Shown here: one piece after another, positions 17,599 through 24,962 of the stretch
How the letters are laid out: each line of letters opens with the position of its first letter
Position numbering within the stretch: position 1 is the stretch's first letter
Assembly: GCA_017993775.1 (NCBI GenBank)
Contig: JAGOMA010000036.1
Span: 1-51,840 of the forward strand
Source: Chloroflexota bacterium
GTDB taxonomy: Bacteria; Chloroflexota; Anaerolineae; Promineifilales; Promineifilaceae
DNA: 51,840 nucleotides
Direction: 5' to 3'
Position numbers and translations under genes: made by a program
The notes under the pieces: generated by a model
What the model was told of the DNA's origin: nothing
Databases searched by the model: none
The model's input: only the letters and a program-made list of their open reading frames with translations

Positions 17599-18300
17599 GT
17601 GAAAATAACCCAACACGGCAAATACCTTTGGCAGTTGACCCGTTTGCAAGCTTTTAACTGCTACCTGGTAGATGAGGGCAGCGAACTGACCCTGGTAGAC
17701 ACCAACATGAGCGGCAGCGCCGCCGACATCCTGAAGGCGGCGCAAAGCCTCGGCAAACCCATCTCCCGCATCGTGCTCACCCACGCGCACGGCGATCATG
17801 CCGGGTCGCTGGATGCGGTCCACGCCCAGCTTCCCAGCGCGGCCGTCGCTTTCACTGCCCGCACGGCCGAATTTTTGCAAGGCAACACCAACCGGCTGCC
17901 CGGCGAACCCCAGGCCAAAATTCGCGGCGGTTTTGTCACCTGCGCCACCCCGCCCACCCGCCTGCTAAAACCCGACGACACAGTCGGCTCGCTGCGGGTG
18001 GTGGCCGCGCCCGGCCACTCGCCAGACCACATCGCTTTTTGGGATGAACGGGACGGCAGCCTGATTGCCGGTGACGCCTTCCAAACGCAGGCCGGCATTG
18101 CCGTATCTGGCGTGCGCCGCTGGCTTTTCCCCTTCCCGGCGATGGCTACCTGGCACTTACCCACGGCCGTCAAAACGGCCGTCACCCTGCGCGACCTGAA
18201 TCCGCGCCGTCTGGCTGTGGGACACGGCCGTGTGCTAGAAAACCCCATTCCGCAAATGACCCAGGCCATCCACATCGCCGAGGCTCAGATTCATGGCTAA
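17599..18300 (+). CDS. Metallo-beta-lactamase-fold hydrolase
   Basis: 233 residues with the metal-binding motif THAHGDHAG at 61-69 (H-x-H-x-D-H), then GHSPDH and AGDAFQTQ further on and a final GHGRVL: the full set of ligands of a binuclear zinc or iron MBL-fold hydrolase. It is in the glyoxalase II / lactonase-like range; the substrate is unknown. It starts at a GTG, with CAGGAG 9 bases upstream. It shares an operon with the TetR gene, overlapping it by 8 bases, and lies behind a promoter with embedded operator, so it is likely induced by its substrate or a toxic compound sensed by that TetR protein. Confidence 0.92.
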   Translation: MKITQHGKYLWQLTRLQAFNCYLVDEGSELTLVDTNMSGSAADILKAAQSLGKPISRIVLTHAHGDHAGSLDAVHAQLPSAAVAFTARTAEFLQGNTNRLPGEPQAKIRGGFVTCATPPTRLLKPDDTVGSLRVVAAPGHSPDHIAFWDERDGSLIAGDAFQTQAGIAVSGVRRWLFPFPAMATWHLPTAVKTAVTLRDLNPRRLAVGHGRVLENPIPQMTQAIHIAEAQIHG

Positions 18301-18856
18301 ACGACGCTGGCTAACCCCCGACATTGTCATCGAAAAAGCGGCGGCGATGGCCGATGAGGCAAAACAATTCGAGACTGTCACGTTAACGGCCGTAGCCGCT
18401 GCGCTCGACGTGCGTGTACCCTCCCTCTACAACCACGTCGCCAATCTGGAAGATTTGCACCACAGCATGGCCGTCTACGGCACGCAGCTGCTGCTGGCAG
18501 ACCTGCGCGCCGCCACCGCCGGACAGACAGGCCGCGCGGCGCTGCTGGCTATGGCCGCCGCTTACCGCCAGTTTGTCCAGGCGCATCCCGGCCTTTACCC
18601 GCTCACCATCCGCGCGCCGGAACCCGACGACCCCGTTCTGACGGCGCTGGCGCAGGAAATGGTGCAGCTTTTGCAGTGGGTGTTGGCCTCTTTTGGCCTG
18701 CAAGGCGACGACGCCATCCACGCCATTCGCGGGCTGCGCGCCATCCTCCACGGCTTCAGCACCCTGGAAGCGGCCGAGGGCTACAAAATGCCGCTGGCCC
18801 TGGATGAAAGTTTCCAACGACTCATCAACACGTACCTGGATGGCCTCGCCCCCTGA
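18293..18856 (+). CDS. TetR/AcrR-family regulator (WHG-type C-terminal domain)
   Basis: 187 residues. The N-terminal HTH reads ETVTLTAVAAALDVRVPSLY then NHV, the canonical TetR recognition-helix form. The C-terminal part (HPGLYPLTIRAPEP, RGLRAILHGFSTLEA) matches the ligand-binding domain type called WHG or TetR_C_33. It overlaps the metallo-hydrolase gene by 8 bases, so translation is coupled. It most likely represses its own operon through the TTAGTTT palindromes at 17542-17581, released by a small ligand related to the hydrolase substrate. Confidence 0.9.
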   Translation: MAKRRWLTPDIVIEKAAAMADEAKQFETVTLTAVAAALDVRVPSLYNHVANLEDLHHSMAVYGTQLLLADLRAATAGQTGRAALLAMAAAYRQFVQAHPGLYPLTIRAPEPDDPVLTALAQEMVQLLQWVLASFGLQGDDAIHAIRGLRAILHGFSTLEAAEGYKMPLALDESFQRLINTYLDGLAP

Positions 18857-18893
18857 AACAAGAACTCACGTAACCATTCAGGTTTGTCTGGCA

Positions 18894-18953
18894 AGACCCC
18901 AAGGGTTTGATACCCAAATAATCCAAATCCTCAGGAGCAAACCCTTGGGGTCT
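18894..18953. repeat. Variant hairpin element AGACCCCAAGGGTTT (45-base spacing)
   Basis: The left arm (18894-18908) reads CCCCAAGGG instead of CCCTAAGGG, and the right arm (18939-18953) carries the matching change CCCTTGGGG, so pairing is kept. This compensatory change indicates that the stem itself is under selection, or was copied as a unit. Confidence 0.8.
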
Positions 18954-18969
18954 GTATAGGTTGGTAACG

Positions 18970-19308
18970 ATGCTCATTTTGAAATCAGTCAATCTGGCTT
19001 GGCGCTTTTTTCTGGAATTGTGCGCCCTGGCGGCGCTGGCATACTGGGGATTTCATCTCGACCAGGGGATCGTGTGGAAGGTGATCGCCGGGCTTGGCGC
19101 GCCGCTGGCAACGGCCGTTCTCTGGGGCACGTTTGTCTCCCCTAAAGCCCCGCTGCTCATGTCTGAACCGTGGCGGTTTGGGCTGGAACTGGTCATTTTT
19201 GGGCTGGCCTCTGCCGGTCTGGCGGCCGCTGAACGGCCGTTGTTGGCCTGGCTGTTGATGGGCGCTTTTATCGTCAACCGCCTGCTGCTAACCATGTGGG
19301 GACTATAG
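18970..19308 (+). CDS. YrdB family (DUF2568) small membrane protein
   Basis: 112 residues with four hydrophobic segments and the pattern of the YrdB/DUF2568 family (NLAWRFFLELCALAALAYWG near the N-terminus, WGTFVSPKAP in the middle loop). The function of the family is unknown. I start at the ATG at 18970; a TTG at 18961 in frame is also possible. It follows the TetR gene after a repeat element and is convergent with the lycopene cyclase gene. Confidence 0.8.
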   Translation: MLILKSVNLAWRFFLELCALAALAYWGFHLDQGIVWKVIAGLGAPLATAVLWGTFVSPKAPLLMSEPWRFGLELVIFGLASAGLAAAERPLLAWLLMGAFIVNRLLLTMWGL

Positions 19309-19352
19309 CCGCCTCAGCGGCCAGAAACGAAACTGCATGATAAACGGCCGTT

Positions 19353-20609
19353 TTAGATCGGCTGACCGCGCAAGGCATGCCACAACAAGCGCTCCCCGCC
19401 GCGCACCGAAGCAACCAACGACCAGCGCACACTGCCCGACGCCTGCCAAAACAGATCCAACATGGCCCGTAAAAGTTCGTTGGTACTGAGCGAATTAGAC
19501 AGATACCCGCTCCAATGCGACAGGGGTAAATCAAAAAAGGCCGCAAAAAAACGCTGCGTCTGCGCGTCATCAAAACGCAGCAAGGCGGCCAAGCCAAACA
19601 GATAAATATTGCGCCGTCGAATGCGATCCGTAGGCCACAAAACACCCCAGCCAGCCTGCGCCACGTCAGACGGCCCACGGCCAGGCAGCGACAATGCCTG
19701 GCAAATCGCCTGCGCCACCTCCGGCGCATAACGCAGCGCCGCCCCCACCTGATACCCCGACGCCGGATGCACCAGACTGGCCGCGCCGCCATACCCCATC
19801 ACCGGCTGATCCAGGTAAGGCAGCGGCAAGTTCATGGGAAACAGGCAGTGTTCCACATGCTGCACTTCGGTCACCTCGATGCCGCGATAGGCCAGCCGCT
19901 GTTGCAAGCGCCGCTGCAACACCTCGTAGGAAATGGCCGGGTAGTAAGCCAGCGAGGTTTCCTCCACAAAATACACGTCGTCGCCCAAATCCATGGCGTA
20001 TAAAAAGGTGGGCGGGGCCTGGCGTTCGGCGGGCGAAAGATGATCGCTGCGGAAGTCCATCAGCACCATTTGCTGCGGGCGCACCGGCGGGCGCGAAAAA
20101 CGCCCCACAAGGCCATACGCGGCCTGCATGGCGACATCGGCTTTAGGCGGGCGGCGGACAAAGACAGGGCGATGGCCGCTGGCGTCGATGACCAGACGCG
20201 CGGTAAGAACACGGCCGTCTCCCATCGTCACCTGAGATTGGCCATCGGTATGGCTGATTTCCCCGGCCAACCCGCGCTGCCACTGCACTCCGGCCCGGTC
20301 GCACCGCGCCAGAAAGTGGGCTTGCAATTTGTCGTTATCGAACAAGCCATAGGTGCGCTGGAGAGGAATTTCACGGCCGTTGGCGTACACCGTACAATCC
20401 TGCCACTGATACCCCAGCCAATCGGGCGACAGCCCCGGCGCTTCCAACTCGTCGCGCCAGATGCCGAAGGTGTTCGGCCAGGGCGCGTCCGGGCCGTCGG
20501 GCGTCAGGCCGCCCACGGCCAGCCCCAAATCGCCCACAGAGGCGGCCAACGCCAGCCCTGCCGGGCCGCCGCCAACAATTAAAACATCCAATGGTTTGGT
20601 GTGTGTCAT
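19353..20609 (-). CDS. crtL: Lycopene beta-cyclase, CrtL type
   Basis: 418 residues, an FAD/NAD(P)-binding flavoprotein of the plant/cyanobacterial CrtL cyclase family, which closes beta-ionone rings on lycopene. GGGPAG at 13-18 is the dinucleotide-binding loop. Later family hallmarks are MDFRSDHL (compare MDWRDSHL), FLYAMDLGDD, YFVEETSLAYYP, FPMNLPLPY and GYGGAASLVHPASGYQV. AGGAAACAGG precedes the ATG at 20609; codons further upstream are not homologous. No other carotenoid genes are in the window. It follows the EAD-like gene on the same strand after 118 bases, so it could be read from the same block, but it is probably unrelated in function to the polymerase genes. Confidence 0.88.
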   Translation of the reverse strand: MTHTKPLDVLIVGGGPAGLALAASVGDLGLAVGGLTPDGPDAPWPNTFGIWRDELEAPGLSPDWLGYQWQDCTVYANGREIPLQRTYGLFDNDKLQAHFLARCDRAGVQWQRGLAGEISHTDGQSQVTMGDGRVLTARLVIDASGHRPVFVRRPPKADVAMQAAYGLVGRFSRPPVRPQQMVLMDFRSDHLSPAERQAPPTFLYAMDLGDDVYFVEETSLAYYPAISYEVLQRRLQQRLAYRGIEVTEVQHVEHCLFPMNLPLPYLDQPVMGYGGAASLVHPASGYQVGAALRYAPEVAQAICQALSLPGRGPSDVAQAGWGVLWPTDRIRRRNIYLFGLAALLRFDDAQTQRFFAAFFDLPLSHWSGYLSNSLSTNELLRAMLDLFWQASGSVRWSLVASVRGGERLLWHALRGQPI

Positions 20610-20727
20610 AGTGCCTGTTTCCTGCTCAGAATGGTGCTGCGCACGGCCGTATCCGGCGCGCCTAAACATGATAAAGGATTCCCTTACTCGCGCCAACCAC
20701 TGCGTTTGCTCTCCTATGCATCGTTCA

Positions 20728-21021
20728 TCATTCCTTGTTTGCCGGCAGCGCCGCCATGAGCGCCCGCAGCAGTTCGGCCGTATCGGTGAAGCCGGTTTGG
20801 GGCAGCAGGAACGGCCGTTCCGCCGCCAACAAGTGCAATAAATCCGCCAGACGGCCGTGCCGCGCCAGCAGCAGCAGCAATTCACGCACCTGGCCGCTCA
20901 ACCCATCGCCGCCCAGGTCGTCATAACGCACACCCAGATCGAAACACAGCGTACGAAACTCGTCCAGCGAGTAATGATTGGTGATCAGCTTGCGCAAGCG
21001 CGTGGGAGCAGAAAGGCTCAT
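20728..21021 (-). CDS. Stand-alone effector-associated-like domain protein
   Basis: 97 residues, almost all one small helical domain: LRKLITNHYSLDEFRTLCFD, then LGVRYDDLGGDGLSGQVREL and LLLLARHGRLADLLHL. The spaced motif (F/L)RTLCFDLG-x-x-YDDL-x-G-x-G matches the bacterial death-like effector-associated domains (I think the EAD7 type) that recruit effectors in conflict and STAND systems; there it is usually fused to an ATPase or protease. Here it is alone, 30 bases downstream of the polymerase stop codon and on the same strand. It could be an adaptor linking the polymerase cassette to an effector encoded elsewhere. No Shine-Dalgarno is evident. Family assignment is from memory of the motif. 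Confidence 0.65.
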   Translation of the reverse strand: MSLSAPTRLRKLITNHYSLDEFRTLCFDLGVRYDDLGGDGLSGQVRELLLLLARHGRLADLLHLLAAERPFLLPQTGFTDTAELLRALMAALPANKE

Positions 21022-21051
21022 AAGATTAGCTGTTAACTACAAACTGTCAGA

Positions 21052-23280
21052 TCACAGCTTGCAGCTTAATTGGTAGGCGTCGCCGCGCAGCCAGTCGCGC
21101 AGCATCTGTTCGTCAACGCCCAGCGGTTGAAGGATGGCGTGGGCGGCGCGGGCGAGCAAATCCAGGTAGCGGGGCGCGTCGATGACGGCCGTTTCCAACA
21201 CCACTTCCGGCAAATCCCAGGCACACACGCCCGGCTCGCCGCGTGTATAAACAAAGCGGATGCGCTGGCCGGGGCGGCGCTCCTTGCCCACAGCCGCCAG
21301 TTGGGCCGCCGCGCGCGCGGCCGGCGACGGCGTGCGATATTCATCCAGCGTGCGGCTCAGGCGCTGCGAAACCAGCAGCTGCGCCGCCGGAATGCGCCCG
21401 CCGCGCAAGGCATGGGCGCGCTGGCGCAGCAAAGCCAGCACGTCGGGCAAGGCAGACGCCAGCGGCTGGCCATCCGGCACGGCCGCCAGCCGCTGCAAAA
21501 TGGCGAGCTGCGTTTCGGCGACAAACGGGGCTGTGTCGTGCCGCCGCGCCGCGATGCCCCGCGTTTTGAGACGGCCGTCCACAAACGCGCCAAAATAGCG
21601 GTTGGCGATGGGCACCCGCTCGTCCAATCGTGATGGCAAAAACGCCACCCAGCGGTAGATGCCTTCCAGCGCAATCGGCAGGCCGGTGCGCTGCACAATC
21701 TCGTCCAGCAGCGGCTGCACGGAACCCCCGCCGCTCAGATCAGGGCGCTGCACCCACAGACCATCGACGTACATGTGCAGCACGGTGTAGCCCAGGTCTT
21801 CGGCGGCTTCTTTGGCACGCAGCAGCGCCTCACGGCCGTAAGCCGTCACCGCCTCGTGGGATTCAATGCGGCCAAAACGGGCATTTTTGTACCCCAGATA
21901 CCCAAAACAAACGACCAGCAGCCATTTCAGGGCGTCGGCGCGGGCTTTGAGGGCCGCGTAACGGCAGTCGCGCCGGTTCAGGCCGGCAAGCTGCTGTTTG
22001 ATGGCGATGCGGCGGGCGAGCAACGGCCGTAACGTCTGCGGCACCAATCCTTCGCGTGATGGGTCAATCGACAAACCCAATTCCGGGATGGCGCGCCGAT
22101 GTTCGCCGGGCACGCCGATCGTTTCCGGCGAGACGTTGAAATGCACCATGATGCTGGGATACATCGAGACAAAATCAATCTCGGCCACGCCGTGGTGCAG
22201 GCCGACTGTCGGCTGGTAAACCAACCCGCCCCGGTCGGCGCGGATGAGGTCGCGGGCGCTTTTGAAGCCCTCGGTCTGCTGTTTTTGATAGGGAACCAGC
22301 ACGCCCTCGCGCAGCGCCGTCTGCATTTGCATGGCGGTGATGCCCGCGCCGGGCGACTTGCGGGCAACTTCTTGCACCGGCAGGCCAGTGACCCGCGCCT
22401 GTTCCAGCACGCCGTCCAGGCCATAATCGCCAAACATCATGGCGTTGCGCTGGTCGATGTGCCAGCGGCCAAACAAATGCACCTGCGCTCCACGATAGAC
22501 CACCTGCCCGTAGGTGAAGTAGCTGTTGGCCGCGCGGCGCAGCACCCTGCGCCCCTCGTCGCGGTTGGGGTTGAAATCATGAAAGCCTTCCGTCTGGGCG
22601 GCTTCCAGCAGCAGCGGGAAGAGCCAGGTGTCGCCCCAACCGGTCAGCAGGATGTCGGGGTCGTAGCGATAGAGCATGGCTTGCAGCTGAATAAGGAGCA
22701 GGCGATACGGCCGTATGGGCAAATAGTGCTTGCCGCGTGCGTGGCGGATGTGCAGATGGGTTGGCGGCGCGTGGGCGGGATCGCAGTTGGGCGTGATGGC
22801 CAGGGTGCGCAGCGGCGGCGGCGTGGGTTCCAATGCCCAACGAGATTCGAGCGGGTGGATGGTGTGGAGACGGCCGTTTTCGTCCACATCCACCTCGCAG
22901 TAAGCCAGCGGAAAGACATCGTAGGCCACGCCGAAGCGCAGCGCCAGGGGCACGTCGGCATCGTAGTAATCCAGATCGGGAAAACGGCGAAGCAGCTTTT
23001 GCAACAGGCGCGGCTGTTCGGCCGGATGGGTCACTTCGGCGGCCAGCACCTCTACGTCGCCGGTGAACAGATCACGCCGCACGGTGCGGGATAAGTGTAC
23101 GGCCGTAGGCTGGGCGCGCAGATAGCGCCAGGCGGCGCGCAGCCGGGGAAATGGCCCGGCGGCGTAGAAGGTGATGGGGAAGGGTTGATGGCAGCGGTGG
23201 CGACGGCCGTCTTCGCCCAACAGCCAGAGTACCACACCCACCTGCCCATCCGGGTATACATCCAAAAGCCAGCCGCGCAT
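21052..23280 (-). CDS. Family-B DNA polymerase with degenerate exonuclease domain
   Basis: 742 residues. The polymerase motifs are present: motif A AEIDFVSMYPSIM with D369, motif B LKWLLVVCFGYLGYKNARFG from 451 (the usual N-S-F/Y-Y-G core is V-V-C-F-G), and motif C LHMYVDGLWV, which aligns without gaps to the usual IYGDTDSLFV form. It keeps the catalytic aspartate (D506) but has Y in place of the first aspartate. The 3'-5' exonuclease region is recognisable but dead: the exo I D-I-E is TPN (LAITPNCDP, 161-168) and the exo II F-D is W-L (GWGDTWLFPLL, 214-224). I predict a polymerase without proofreading, suited to lesion bypass. It sits 27 bases after the 81-residue gene in a minus-strand cassette with a RecA-like protein. 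Confidence 0.85.
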   Translation of the reverse strand: MRGWLLDVYPDGQVGVVLWLLGEDGRRHRCHQPFPITFYAAGPFPRLRAAWRYLRAQPTAVHLSRTVRRDLFTGDVEVLAAEVTHPAEQPRLLQKLLRRFPDLDYYDADVPLALRFGVAYDVFPLAYCEVDVDENGRLHTIHPLESRWALEPTPPPLRTLAITPNCDPAHAPPTHLHIRHARGKHYLPIRPYRLLLIQLQAMLYRYDPDILLTGWGDTWLFPLLLEAAQTEGFHDFNPNRDEGRRVLRRAANSYFTYGQVVYRGAQVHLFGRWHIDQRNAMMFGDYGLDGVLEQARVTGLPVQEVARKSPGAGITAMQMQTALREGVLVPYQKQQTEGFKSARDLIRADRGGLVYQPTVGLHHGVAEIDFVSMYPSIMVHFNVSPETIGVPGEHRRAIPELGLSIDPSREGLVPQTLRPLLARRIAIKQQLAGLNRRDCRYAALKARADALKWLLVVCFGYLGYKNARFGRIESHEAVTAYGREALLRAKEAAEDLGYTVLHMYVDGLWVQRPDLSGGGSVQPLLDEIVQRTGLPIALEGIYRWVAFLPSRLDERVPIANRYFGAFVDGRLKTRGIAARRHDTAPFVAETQLAILQRLAAVPDGQPLASALPDVLALLRQRAHALRGGRIPAAQLLVSQRLSRTLDEYRTPSPAARAAAQLAAVGKERRPGQRIRFVYTRGEPGVCAWDLPEVVLETAVIDAPRYLDLLARAAHAILQPLGVDEQMLRDWLRGDAYQLSCKL

Positions 23281-23307
23281 ACACGTGTCAGGAGCCGCGC
23301 TCTCCGG

Positions 23308-23553
23308 CTACCGCTCCTGGTTGGCCTTCAGATGTTCCAGTTCGCGGGCTTGCTCCAGCAGCATGGCCAGCAGGATGGCCTCGAAGGGCAGCGCATGGTT
23401 GGCCTGGCTAATGGCCGCGGTATGGCGGCGCGCGCCGGCGAATAAAGCATCGAACAGGCGCTGATCGTCGCGGCGCAGGGTGCGGCGAAAGTTGGCGAAG
23501 GCCGTCTGTTCGTCGAGGATAATCTGGTTGGCGGTGGCCAAGGTGCGGCCCAT
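23308..23553 (-). CDS. 81-residue helical protein, polymerase-cassette partner
   Basis: A small charged, all-helical protein (FANFRRTLRRDDQRLFDALF, then LPFEAILLAMLLEQARELEH). I recall similar short proteins in Chloroflexota but know no function. AAAGGAG lies well placed before the ATG at 23553. It lies 27 bases upstream of the family-B polymerase gene and 79 bases after the RecA-like gene, so it is probably a subunit or regulator of that polymerase, comparable in position to small accessory factors of lesion-bypass operons (inference). Confidence 0.75.
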   Translation of the reverse strand: MGRTLATANQIILDEQTAFANFRRTLRRDDQRLFDALFAGARRHTAAISQANHALPFEAILLAMLLEQARELEHLKANQER

Positions 23554-23575
23554 AAGCTCTTTACTCCTTTGAGGA

Positions 23576-23638
23576 AGCTAGAGCGAGAGGAAGAGGAAGA
23601 GGCTGCCCATGACTCTCGCTCTAACTCTCGCTCTAGCT
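23576..23638. repeat. Inverted repeat AGCTAGAGCGAGAG inside the polymerase cassette
   Basis: AGCTAGAGCGAGAG (23576-23589) and its exact complement (23625-23638), with a second partial copy of the right arm before it. The same words occur at 35861-35955, so this is a dispersed intergenic family. In the cassette message it would form a stem between the RecA-like and 81-residue genes. Confidence 0.7.
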
Positions 23639-24151
23639 CTGGCTCCGGTGTTTGGGTGGGTATTCCTCAAGCAGATGGTCGGCGAGTTGGGTAACGGCCG
23701 TTACCAATCCTTGCCGGTCTGGCTGGCGCGGCGGGCGCAGGCTGACCACGACAGGGGCGCAGCGGCGCAGGCGGCGCAGATGACCGGTTGTCTGGCGCAG
23801 CAGCCGGTAACATTCCGGCACGGCGACACTCTCGTCGGTGAAAGTGGCGAGCAGATCAAAGACCAGCAGCGGCGCGGCAATGGTCTGGGTCTGCTGAAAC
23901 AAAGCGACCACCTGATAACAGGTGAAAGCGCGGGCGACGGTGATACGGTTGAGGGCTGTGTCCAGTTCGCAGGTGTGGCGGCGCAGTTGGCGGGCGACCT
24001 GGTAAGCGTTGAAACAGTTACCGGCGTCTAACACCTGCACGGGGCCATGAAGGGCGAGAACGGCCGTCAACGCCAGCATGGTCTCGCGGGCGGCGCGTGG
24101 GCCGAGCAGCACGGCCAGTTCGCCGGTTCGCACATCGGGTAAGGTGTTCAT
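23633..24151 (-). CDS. RecA/RadA-like protein lacking the Walker A P-loop
   Basis: 172 residues. The layout follows the RecA core: a strand-loop that should be the P-loop (AVLLGPRAARETM, 13-25) but without G-K-T/S; VQVLDAGNCFNAYQVARQL (38-56), like the second strand region of RadA/Rad51; NRITVARAFTCYQVVAL (68-84); a Walker B-like LLVFDLLATFTDES (95-108); and VVVSLRPP. It should therefore bind partners rather than hydrolyse ATP, as proposed for ImuA-type proteins that pair with mutagenic polymerases. I start at 24151 (MNTLPDVRTGEL); a longer start at 24247 adds residues with no visible match. It is upstream of the 81-residue and polymerase genes on the same strand. Confidence 0.7.
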   Translation of the reverse strand: MNTLPDVRTGELAVLLGPRAARETMLALTAVLALHGPVQVLDAGNCFNAYQVARQLRRHTCELDTALNRITVARAFTCYQVVALFQQTQTIAAPLLVFDLLATFTDESVAVPECYRLLRQTTGHLRRLRRCAPVVVSLRPPRQPDRQGLVTAVTQLADHLLEEYPPKHRSQS

Positions 24152-24280
24152 GTGGGCAGTGTAGGGGGAAACGGCCGTGGGTTCAATCGTCTCTGCGGGT
24201 GATTTAGCGGGGTAATTGCGGACTAATCCCGGCGGATGAGCCGCCACATTTGGGGGTGAGAGCGGCGATAACCTGAAACC

Positions 24281-24751
24281 TTAATCTGTTTCCGGTTTCC
24301 AGTCTGTAGTTGCAAACCCCTGATCGCCAACCGTGTCAATCAATTCCTGGCCTTCGAGCCAATCGCTGAAATCCCAATCGGCCAGAACGGCGCGCAGCTC
24401 TTCTTTGCTGCCGACGTTAAATTTGCGCAGGATGTGGCGCATGTGGGTTTTGACGGTGTTGGTGGAGATGACCATGCGGCCGGCGATTTCCTGGTTGGTG
24501 TGGCCGAGGCAGGCCAGAACGGCCGTCTGCTTTTCACGCGGGGTAAGTTCGGCCCAGAGCTGAAGGTGGGAAACGGCCGTGCGCCGTTCGTGAACCGCGT
24601 TGTACAACAGCGATTCGGCCATTTCGGCTACCGTGCAGCCTTCCTGCGCCGCCAGTTTTTCCAGAAAAGGCAAAAGTTCCGGGTCTACGGAAACGGCCGT
24701 CGGTTGTCTGCTCAGGCCAAGGTTGTGGAGTAGCTGCTCGAAAAATTGCAT
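24281..24751 (-). CDS. LuxR-type HTH transcriptional regulator
   Basis: 156 residues from the ATG at 24751 (170 if the ATG at 24793 is used). The C-terminal half is a GerE/LuxR HTH: LTPREKQTAVLACLGHTNQE, then IAGRMVISTNTVKTHMRHIL and RKFNVGSKEEL. The N-terminal half is short and has no receiver or autoinducer domain. An upstream TAAAAT box (24806-24811) lies 12 bases before 24793 and 54 bases before 24751, and the LexA-like palindrome falls between the two ATGs. The longer start would make that palindrome code for its first residues; I prefer 24751 but am not sure. It is the first gene of the minus-strand block leading into the RecA-like/polymerase genes, and may regulate them. Confidence 0.85.
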   Translation of the reverse strand: MQFFEQLLHNLGLSRQPTAVSVDPELLPFLEKLAAQEGCTVAEMAESLLYNAVHERRTAVSHLQLWAELTPREKQTAVLACLGHTNQEIAGRMVISTNTVKTHMRHILRKFNVGSKEELRAVLADWDFSDWLEGQELIDTVGDQGFATTDWKPETD

Positions 24752-24776
24752 AGGTCTTGTGTCAGGCTGCCAAAAA

Positions 24777-24792
24777 TGGAACAAGTGTTCCA
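24777..24792. promoter_or_regulatory. LexA (SOS)-like box TGGAACAAGTGTTCCA
   Basis: A perfect 16-base palindrome with 7-base arms. Its centre GAAC-AAGT-GTTC fits the GAAC-R-N-R-Y-GTTY core of Gram-positive type LexA boxes. It lies just downstream of a -10-like TAAAAT (minus strand, 24806-24811), where a repressor would block transcription of the LuxR/RecA-like/polymerase block. Which LexA box this organism uses is not known from the window. GAACGGCCGTTC sites made by the common octamer also fit the loose pattern, but this one is not of that kind. Confidence 0.5.
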
Positions 24793-24962
24793 TCGCAGAG
24801 GGTTGATTTTAGCATGAGGGGTGCGCTTCCCGGCGTAAAGAATACGTGAATAATCGGTACTGGGGTACTATTGTGACGCTTGTTGTCACGCAAGTATGGT
24901 AAACAAAAAACGGCCGTAACCATCTGCTCATTCAGGCCACGGTCGTGACAAAGGAAAACGTC

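Noticed and set aside
20811..20825. GAACGGCCGTTC sites as further LexA boxes
   Set aside because: They arise from the very common octamer and lie inside genes; they cannot be told from background.
21052..23280. Polymerase judged inactive because motif C lacks DTD
   Set aside because: Ungapped alignment puts D506 at the catalytic second aspartate, so activity is likely; only the first aspartate is replaced.
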